DNA from: an uncultured bacterium
GTDB lineage: Bacteria > Bacteroidota > Bacteroidia > Chitinophagales > Chitinophagaceae
Direction of reading: 5' to 3'
NCBI GenBank assembly: GCA_903957405.1
Contig: CAJBPC010000103.1
Location: 1 to 12,260, forward strand
Length of the DNA stretch: 12,260 nucleotides
This document shows positions 6,536-12,260 of this stretch, in pieces; positions within the stretch are counted from its first letter, which is position 1; each line of letters begins with the position of its first letter. The notes under the pieces are model-generated. The model did not search any database and had not been told where the DNA came from. It saw only the letters and a list, made by a program, of their open reading frames with translations. The position numbers and the translations under genes are program-made.

Positions 6536-8074
6536 ATGCTAAGTCTCCGTATCCGTGTCGCCGGGATATGCCTTTTCGCCTTGTCGGCCTTTTATTTGAA
6601 CATGCATCAGGTGGCCATCGCGCAGCAGAATAAACCCAATGTCGTCATCATATACACCGACGATGTGGGGTATGGAGATCTGTCCGTTTACGGGGGAAAG
6701 ATACCCACGCCGAACATCGACAAGCTCGCAAAGCAGGGGCTTCGGTTCAAGAATGCCCATGCCCCGGCATCTACGTGTACCCCTTCCCGTTATGCATTGC
6801 TCACGGGGGAGTATCCATGGCGTCGGGCCGGGACGGGCATAGCGCGCGGGGATGCGTCCCTGATCATTCCCGTCGCTAAGGAGACGCTTCCGAAGATGTT
6901 TCGTCGCGCGGGATATCACACCGCTGCAGTCGGGAAGTGGCATCTGGGGCTGGGCGGCGAGGAAGGACCTGATTGGAACGGTACCGTGAACCCGGGTCCT
7001 ATGGAGATCGGTTTCGATTACTCCTACATCATGCCTGCGACGGGGGATCGTGTGCCTTGCGTATACATGGAGAATGGACGGGTGCTGAATCTGTCAAAGG
7101 ACGATCCGATCAGGGTTGACTATCAAAAAAACATCGGTAACGAACCCACGGCCATCTCACACCCCGAGCTGCTCAAATTGAAATGGACGCACGGTCATAA
7201 CAACAGCGTCGTGAATGGAGTCGGTCGGATTGGATACATGACCGGTGGGAAGTCGGCCCTGTGGCGGGATGAGGATCTTTCAGATTCGCTGACCCTCAAA
7301 GCCGAGCAGTTCATCCTCCGTTCCGCAGGGGAACCCTTCTTTTTATACTATGCCACGCATGACATACACGTGCCGAGGGTGGCGCATGAGCGATACCAGG
7401 GACGGTCGGGGTTTGGCCCGCGCGGTGACGTTCTTATAGAACTTGACGAATCCATTGGAAGGCTCATGCAGGTGCTCTCGGAAAAGAAAATCCTTGACCA
7501 GACGATCGTGATCTTCACAAGCGATAACGGACCCGTCCTCGACGACGGATATGTCGACCAGGCTGTCGAGAAGCTGGCGGACCACAACCCGTGGGGAGGA
7601 TTCAGGGGCGGCAAGTACAGCGCCTTCGAAGCCGGTACTCGGGTACCCATGATCGTTAGCTGGCCGAAGCAAATAAAAGCGGGGAAGACTTCCGATGCGC
7701 TGTTCTCGCATGTCGACATGCTCGGCAGCCTGTCATATTTTCTCGGACAGTCCATCGACAAGGCCAGTGCCAAGGACAGTGAGGATCACTGGCAGGCATT
7801 GGTCGGGCGATCTGATAAAGGCAGGGAAGGCATCACCGTGGAGGCACTGATGGGTGTGGTGTCTTATATCCGCGCGGATGGATATAAATACATCCCCGCA
7901 AGCAAGGGGCCTGCCATCACCAACCAGTGGACAAATATCGAGACGGGCTTTTCTCCCAAAGAGCAATTGTACCATTTGCATAAGGATCCCCGTGAACGCA
8001 ATAACCTCGCAGCGTCCATGCCTGAAAAGCTGGAAGAACTGAAAAAGGAACTCGATCTCATCCGGAAAAAATGA
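6536..8074 (+). CDS. Formylglycine-dependent sulfatase (type I, S1 family), second subtype
   Basis: This encodes 512 residues from the ATG at 6536, chosen because it starts a signal peptide (hydrophobic at about 8-22, cut near AIAQ, 27-30). The same frame is open back to 6401, but those 45 codons overlap the divergent BNR gene and give no signal sequence. The formylglycine motif is C81-T-P-S-R85. Further active-site residues are Asp42-Asp43 (TDDVGYG), Lys134 and His136 (GKWHLG), His275 and His278 (THDIHVP), Asp330-Asn331 (TSDNG) and Lys360 (RGGKYSAFEAGTRVP). All canonical residues are present. The motifs GIARGDASLI (101-110) and MPATGDRVPC (166-175) mark a subtype distinct from sulfatase 1, so the two are not a recent duplication. 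The BNR copy 2 gene follows 36 bp downstream, very likely in one operon. The substrate is unknown; a sulfated glycan is inferred. Confidence 0.94.
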   Translation: MLSLRIRVAGICLFALSAFYLNMHQVAIAQQNKPNVVIIYTDDVGYGDLSVYGGKIPTPNIDKLAKQGLRFKNAHAPASTCTPSRYALLTGEYPWRRAGTGIARGDASLIIPVAKETLPKMFRRAGYHTAAVGKWHLGLGGEEGPDWNGTVNPGPMEIGFDYSYIMPATGDRVPCVYMENGRVLNLSKDDPIRVDYQKNIGNEPTAISHPELLKLKWTHGHNNSVVNGVGRIGYMTGGKSALWRDEDLSDSLTLKAEQFILRSAGEPFFLYYATHDIHVPRVAHERYQGRSGFGPRGDVLIELDESIGRLMQVLSEKKILDQTIVIFTSDNGPVLDDGYVDQAVEKLADHNPWGGFRGGKYSAFEAGTRVPMIVSWPKQIKAGKTSDALFSHVDMLGSLSYFLGQSIDKASAKDSEDHWQALVGRSDKGREGITVEALMGVVSYIRADGYKYIPASKGPAITNQWTNIETGFSPKEQLYHLHKDPRERNNLAASMPEKLEELKKELDLIRKK

Positions 8075-8110
8075 GTCTCATCAAAATAGCCATCCTCATT
8101 TTCACACATA

Positions 8111-9310
8111 ATGAAAGGAAATAAGATAACGTTCGGGTGTCTGTTGCTCAGCCTGTTGGCGGTATCGTTCGCTTTTACGGGCACAGCCCAGGGTACCCTG
8201 CCTCCGGGTGTTGTGGTGAGCAAGGCGCCATCTGAAAAGACCTATCTCGGCTCGCCTTCCATCGTGATCCTTCCATCAGGAGATTACCTTGCCAGCCATG
8301 ATTTTTTCGGACCGGGCGTGGATGCCGATGGTGTTGCAGGGCACACGCGGTACTTCGTATCACCAGATAGGGGCAAGTCATGGAGCCAGCGCAGCATCGT
8401 CAAGGGGATGTATTGGAGCAATCTGTTCCTGCACCGTGGTGCGCTCTATGCTTTCGGTACGCGCGGTGGGGTGAACGACTGCGTCATTCGGCGCTCTGAT
8501 GATGAGGGCCTGACGTGGACGGAGCCGACGGACGAGCAACACGGCTTGCTCCTGCGAAAGCAGGGCAATATGGGATATCACTGCGCACCCATGCCCATGG
8601 CGATCAGCAAAGGCCGTATCTGGCGGGCCATGGAATTCACGCCCGACAAGGGCTGGGGGAAGTTTCAGTCGATCATGTTGAGTGCGGATACATCCTCGGA
8701 TCTGCTGGATGCCGGGAGCTGGCAAATGTCAAACCGCCTATCCTTCGATACAGGCTGGCACAAGGGTTACAATGCATGGCTTGAAGGGAACGCCGTAGTC
8801 GGCCGGGATGGGGCGGTGTACAATATCCTGCGGGTAGATTATCAGGGGGATGATATCGCCGCGATGGTCGATGTATCCGATGATGGTCGTCGGCAGTCTT
8901 TCAACCCTGCGGAAGGCTTTATCCCTCTGCCGGGCGGATGTAAGAAATTCGTCATCCGCTTCGATCCCGCGACGAAAAGGTACTGGTCGCTTGCCAACTA
9001 TGCCCCGGTAGCGGAAAAGGAAAAGGCCAAAGCACTCGGGCATAAGCTCGAGCGGGCAAGGAATACCCTGGTGCTGTTGTCGTCGTCGGATCTGCGACAC
9101 TGGGACAAACACAAAGTTGTCGCGTACAGTCCAGACATCCGCCAGCATGGTTTCCAGTATGCCGACTGGCAGTTCGAGGGAAAGGACATCATCGCCGCTG
9201 TACGGACGGCATTCGGAGAAAAAACACATGGATCTCATGATGCGAACCATCTGACCTTCCATCGCATTCGGTCTTTCAGGAAACTCGCGAAGTACAGGAT
9301 CACCGACTGA
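8111..9310 (+). CDS. Secreted sialidase-like BNR/Asp-box beta-propeller protein (copy 2)
   Basis: This encodes 399 residues with a signal peptide at about 1-27 (MKGNK, hydrophobic core, GTAQ). Asp boxes are SPDRGKSW (84-91) and SDDEGLTW (129-136), at the same positions as in copy 1. Counting by eye over residues 92-210, 78 of 119 positions are identical to copy 1, and alignment is nearly gap-free to about residue 370. The conserved blocks GYHCAP, GRIWRA, WLEGNAVV, GDDIAAM, YWSLANY, LERARN and HGFQYADW are shared, so these are candidate active-site or structural residues. As in copy 1, the sialidase RIP arginine is replaced (TYLGSPS, 44-50). It sits 36 bp after sulfatase 2, suggesting co-transcription and joint action on one substrate. 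Specificity, or whether it is catalytic at all, cannot be told from the sequence. Confidence 0.85.
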   Translation: MKGNKITFGCLLLSLLAVSFAFTGTAQGTLPPGVVVSKAPSEKTYLGSPSIVILPSGDYLASHDFFGPGVDADGVAGHTRYFVSPDRGKSWSQRSIVKGMYWSNLFLHRGALYAFGTRGGVNDCVIRRSDDEGLTWTEPTDEQHGLLLRKQGNMGYHCAPMPMAISKGRIWRAMEFTPDKGWGKFQSIMLSADTSSDLLDAGSWQMSNRLSFDTGWHKGYNAWLEGNAVVGRDGAVYNILRVDYQGDDIAAMVDVSDDGRRQSFNPAEGFIPLPGGCKKFVIRFDPATKRYWSLANYAPVAEKEKAKALGHKLERARNTLVLLSSSDLRHWDKHKVVAYSPDIRQHGFQYADWQFEGKDIIAAVRTAFGEKTHGSHDANHLTFHRIRSFRKLAKYRITD

Positions 9311-9352
9311 TCTCAGGCTGTGGAAATAAATTCGGGTATTCGTTAGGATAAG

Positions 9353-9385
9353 GCAGCAAGTCAGGCGCTTTGCCTGTCTTGTTGC
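9353..9385 (+). terminator. Strong hairpin between BNR copy 2 and the sensor gene; terminator or leader structure
   Basis: GCAGCAAGTCAGGC (9353-9366) pairs with GCCTGTCTTGTTGC (9372-9385) around a GCTTT loop: a 14-position stem with one G-U wobble and one T-T mismatch. It begins 42 bases after the BNR stop codon, fitting a transcript-end structure for the sulfatase/BNR operon. There is no T-run after it, so intrinsic termination is uncertain; it could instead be a leader element of the sensor gene, or a transcript-stabilising stem. Confidence 0.5.
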
Positions 9386-9426
9386 ATGACGTTGCAATCT
9401 GCAAGGGGGTGTAATAAAAAAATCTG

Positions 9427-12260
9427 ATGGTATATCTGAGGCCGGGGCACTTTTGGCTTCCAGTGTTGATCTGTCTAAGCATGATGGCCGGTGCAGCTGA
9501 ATTGCCACCGGTGAACAGGCTTGGCATCTCGCAGGGGCTTTCAAACAACTCCGTCCGCACGGTCCTGCAGGATCAGCGGGGATTCATTTGGTTTGGCACA
9601 TATGACGGGTTGAACCGTTATGACGGCCGTGAATTCAGGATTTTCAGGAACCGCCTGAACGATACCAATTCACTGCCGCATAATTATATTTATTCCCTTC
9701 ACGAAGACCGCTTCCGGAACCTATGGATCGGAACGGGGCAGGGCGTCGTTCGTTACGACCATATCACCGGCTCATTCAAGCCACTGCTGATAAAGGCGTC
9801 CAATGCCGTCAATCCCGCAAAAATTGCCGTAAGTGCCAATTCCATCTCGTCGGACGCGAAGGGCAACCTCATGGTGTCAACGATCGGTTGGGGATTTCTT
9901 GTCAAGCGTGTGGGGGAGGAGTTCGCGCGTCAGGTGCCTGTTGTGACAGCCAATGGAGAGAAGATCGATTGTCATCTCCGGTCTCTTTGCTTTGTTTCGG
10001 GCAAGGCATGGATGTTTATACAGGACATCGGGATTTGTTACTATGATGCTGTTTCAGGCAAGGTCCTGCCCGTGAACAAAGAGCGTAGAACGGCCAATGC
10101 CATGGTCCCGGATGGCCGTGATGGCATCTGGCTGGGCACGGATGACGGTCTCTATCACTACTCCATCTCAACGAATCGTTTTCTGCAACATTATGACGAA
10201 CGCATTGGTGAGCTGAATGCGAACGAGGTCCTCAGCCTTTGCTTCGATGTGCATGGCCGTCTTTGGGCCGGTACCGACGGGGGAGGGGTGAACATACTCG
10301 ACACTTCGAAAGGTTCATTCAGCTATATCCGTCCCGGACATGGACGATACAATCTCTCCAGCGAGTCGGTGTATTCGATCATTTCAGATAATGAATCCCG
10401 CATGTGGCTTGGACTCAGAAAGGGTGGGTGCAACGTCCTCGATGAATATAAAAGTCCTTTCGTCACGGTCTCCTCAGAGCCGGACCAGCCTGATGCCTTG
10501 TCGAGCAACTTCATCTATTCATTCTGTCAGGACGACGATGGTCAAATATTGATCGGTACCGACGGGGCGGGCGTGAGCATCTGGAATCGGACGGCGAATA
10601 CATTCCGGAATTACCGCCATCGGGTTGGTGACATGGGGTCGCTATCCCACAATAACGTCACGAGCATATGTAAAGACCATACAGGAACCGTCTGGGTGGG
10701 TACTTTTGGCGGTGGTGTCAACCGATTCGACAGGAAGTCTGGCCGATTCAGCGTATTCCCCTGCATCAATGATCTGACGGGTGTGGAAGACAAAAAGGTT
10801 TCCATGATTTACGAAGATGGTACCAAGGAGTTTTGGGCCGCGACGTTTTCCAATGGGAAACTCTACCGGTTAGATCGAAAGCAGAATCGTTTCGTCATCT
10901 TCGACCAATCCATTTACGACATCAACTGCATGGCAGAGGACGGATATGGCGGCCTGTGGGCGGGTAATTCGCATAACCTGATCAGGGTGGACAGAGAAAA
11001 ACGGGTGCACCGGTTTTTTAAGATGGGCAAACCCGTAAGGGCGATCTATGAGGATCGTGCCGGGAAATTCTGGGTAGGAACGGAAGGCGGTGGGCTTATT
11101 CTTTTCGATGCCAGGAAGGGAGAAATCATCCGGAGGTTCTCAGAAGCCGATGGTCTGTGCAACAACTCTGTCTTGAATATCAAGGAAGATGCCCAGGGGA
11201 ACCTATGGCTCAGTACGTTCAATGGACTTTCCAGGTTCAATCCCGAAAAAAAGCAGTTTCGGAATTTCTTTGAAAGTGACGGATTGCAGAGCAACCAGTT
11301 TTATTATAAATCCGCTGTCAAACTGTCCAGCGGGGAGCTCATGTTCGGAGGCATCAATGGCTTCAACATCTTCGATCCGGCAAGGATCCGCGTGCGGAAT
11401 TTCACCCCTCCGGTGCATATCACCAGCATCATGGTGAACAATAGGCCGATCAACGAAGTGTCAGCTTACATCGGTAAGGCTGACAATTCCGCGATCAGTG
11501 AACTGCGGATACCATATGCCGAGGCGGTACTTTCCTTCGGCTTCAACGCGCTGGAATATTCATCTCCCGAGAAGATCCGGTATGCCTATTATCTGCAGGG
11601 ATGGGATAAGGACTGGAACTATATCAGCAATGTGCGGAACATCAACTACAACAACATCCGGGAGGGATCTTACACCCTTCGCATCCGAAACACCAACGCC
11701 AACGGAGACTGGAACAAGACCGAAGCGAGTCTTCGCATCATCATTCTGCCTCCCTGGTACAGGAGCTGGTGGGCCCTGAGTCTCTACTTGCTGATGGCCG
11801 GTACTGCGGTCTATTTTTACGTCAAACACCGGGCACAGCAGGCAGATCTTCGATACAAGGTGAAGCTTGCAGAGATCGATGCGGAGAAGGAAAAGGAGAT
11901 CAACGAAAAGCGACAGTCATTCTTCACCAACATCTCTCATGAGTTCAGGACACCCCTCACCCTGATCATAAACCCACTCAAGGATCTTGTTGGCCGGGAT
12001 CCCGAGGGTGGCGAAAACGAGGCGTTGAATTTCGTCTACCGGAATGCAAAACGACTGCTAAGCCTGGTGGACCAGTTGTTGCTCTTCCGAAAGACGGAAA
12101 GTGAGACCGGCAGCATGAAGCTTACGAAGTTGAATTTCAAGGAATTGTGCCATGATACCTATCTGAATTTCTCCCAGGTGGCAAAATCAAGGGGTATAGC
12201 GTATCTGTTTGAATGTCCGGAAACGGATATCATTGTCTTTGGTGACCGGGAAAAGCTGGA
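9427..12260 (+). CDS. Hybrid two-component system sensor (HTCS-like), incomplete at the right edge
   Basis: An uninterrupted frame of 944 codons runs off the window. ATG at 9427 is the first possible start (an in-frame stop lies at 9415) and begins a signal peptide cut near residue 23. Residues about 30-690 form a series of roughly 13 two-component-regulator propeller repeats with recurring patterns such as D-x-x-G-x-x-W-x-G-T-x-x-G-L-x-x-Y/F, as expected for two seven-bladed propellers. A Y_Y_Y domain follows (about 700-775), then one membrane span (about 781-801), a coiled linker, and a HisKA domain with the phospho-accepting His838 in NISHEFRTPLT (codon at 11938). The ATPase and, if it is a full hybrid, the receiver and AraC-type DNA-binding domains would lie beyond the edge. 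Proteins of this class sense glycan fragments in the periplasm and control nearby degradation genes; here the sulfatase/BNR/esterase cluster is the likely target, which is inference. Confidence 0.9.
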   Translation, partial: MVYLRPGHFWLPVLICLSMMAGAAELPPVNRLGISQGLSNNSVRTVLQDQRGFIWFGTYDGLNRYDGREFRIFRNRLNDTNSLPHNYIYSLHEDRFRNLWIGTGQGVVRYDHITGSFKPLLIKASNAVNPAKIAVSANSISSDAKGNLMVSTIGWGFLVKRVGEEFARQVPVVTANGEKIDCHLRSLCFVSGKAWMFIQDIGICYYDAVSGKVLPVNKERRTANAMVPDGRDGIWLGTDDGLYHYSISTNRFLQHYDERIGELNANEVLSLCFDVHGRLWAGTDGGGVNILDTSKGSFSYIRPGHGRYNLSSESVYSIISDNESRMWLGLRKGGCNVLDEYKSPFVTVSSEPDQPDALSSNFIYSFCQDDDGQILIGTDGAGVSIWNRTANTFRNYRHRVGDMGSLSHNNVTSICKDHTGTVWVGTFGGGVNRFDRKSGRFSVFPCINDLTGVEDKKVSMIYEDGTKEFWAATFSNGKLYRLDRKQNRFVIFDQSIYDINCMAEDGYGGLWAGNSHNLIRVDREKRVHRFFKMGKPVRAIYEDRAGKFWVGTEGGGLILFDARKGEIIRRFSEADGLCNNSVLNIKEDAQGNLWLSTFNGLSRFNPEKKQFRNFFESDGLQSNQFYYKSAVKLSSGELMFGGINGFNIFDPARIRVRNFTPPVHITSIMVNNRPINEVSAYIGKADNSAISELRIPYAEAVLSFGFNALEYSSPEKIRYAYYLQGWDKDWNYISNVRNINYNNIREGSYTLRIRNTNANGDWNKTEASLRIIILPPWYRSWWALSLYLLMAGTAVYFYVKHRAQQADLRYKVKLAEIDAEKEKEINEKRQSFFTNISHEFRTPLTLIINPLKDLVGRDPEGGENEALNFVYRNAKRLLSLVDQLLLFRKTESETGSMKLTKLNFKELCHDTYLNFSQVAKSRGIAYLFECPETDIIVFGDREKL

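Noticed and set aside
8738..9544. Long minus-strand open frame (268 codons) across BNR copy 2 and the sensor start
   Set aside because: It is antisense to two supported genes, contains no recognisable motif and spans the hairpin region.

Overview
The window looks like part of a carbohydrate-degradation region from a Bacteroidota genome with moderately high GC content, possibly a Chitinophagaceae-like soil or plant-associated lineage. The phylum call rests on three things. Several genes are preceded by the Bacteroidota-type -7 promoter element TAnnTTTG. Start codons mostly follow A-rich leaders rather than strong Shine-Dalgarno sequences. The right end carries a hybrid two-component sensor with a two-component-regulator propeller, a Y_Y_Y domain and a histidine kinase, a class typical of Bacteroidota glycan loci. 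The family-level guess is weak.

Layout. Positions 1-97 (minus strand) hold the first 32 codons of a gene that resembles the start of an XRE-type helix-turn-helix regulator, with a perfect TAnnTTTG element just upstream. Positions 249-1973 (minus) encode a secreted protein made of four Cache-like modules. Positions 2139-2513 (minus) encode a small cupin that lacks the usual metal-binding histidines. A 225-bp divergent region follows, then an exported alpha/beta-hydrolase (2739-3632, plus) and a formylglycine sulfatase (3679-5160, plus). A BNR/Asp-box beta-propeller protein (5216-6412, minus) converges on that sulfatase. A second sulfatase of a different subtype (6536-8074, plus) is divergent from it and is followed after 36 bp by a paralogue of the BNR protein (8111-9310, plus). 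After a 116-bp gap with a strong hairpin, the hybrid two-component sensor (9427 onward, plus) runs off the right edge.

How the genes may work together. Five of the seven complete genes encode exported enzymes or enzyme-like proteins: one esterase/hydrolase, two sulfatases and two sialidase-like propellers. All have signal peptides. Together they suggest periplasmic or extracellular breakdown of a sulfated, possibly acylated glycan or glycoconjugate. The hybrid sensor next to them is a plausible regulator. No SusC/SusD transporter pair and no sulfatase-maturing enzyme lies in the window, so uptake and formylglycine formation must be encoded elsewhere or beyond the edges. The Cache protein and cupin on the left are transcribed away from this cluster and need not belong to it.

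Nothing in the window is clearly a wholly new system. The most unusual items are the paired, paralogous sialidase-like propellers that lack the sialidase RIP arginine, the 2+2 internal duplication in the Cache protein, and the metal-ligand-free cupin. No tRNA, rRNA, CRISPR array, insertion sequence or origin was seen.
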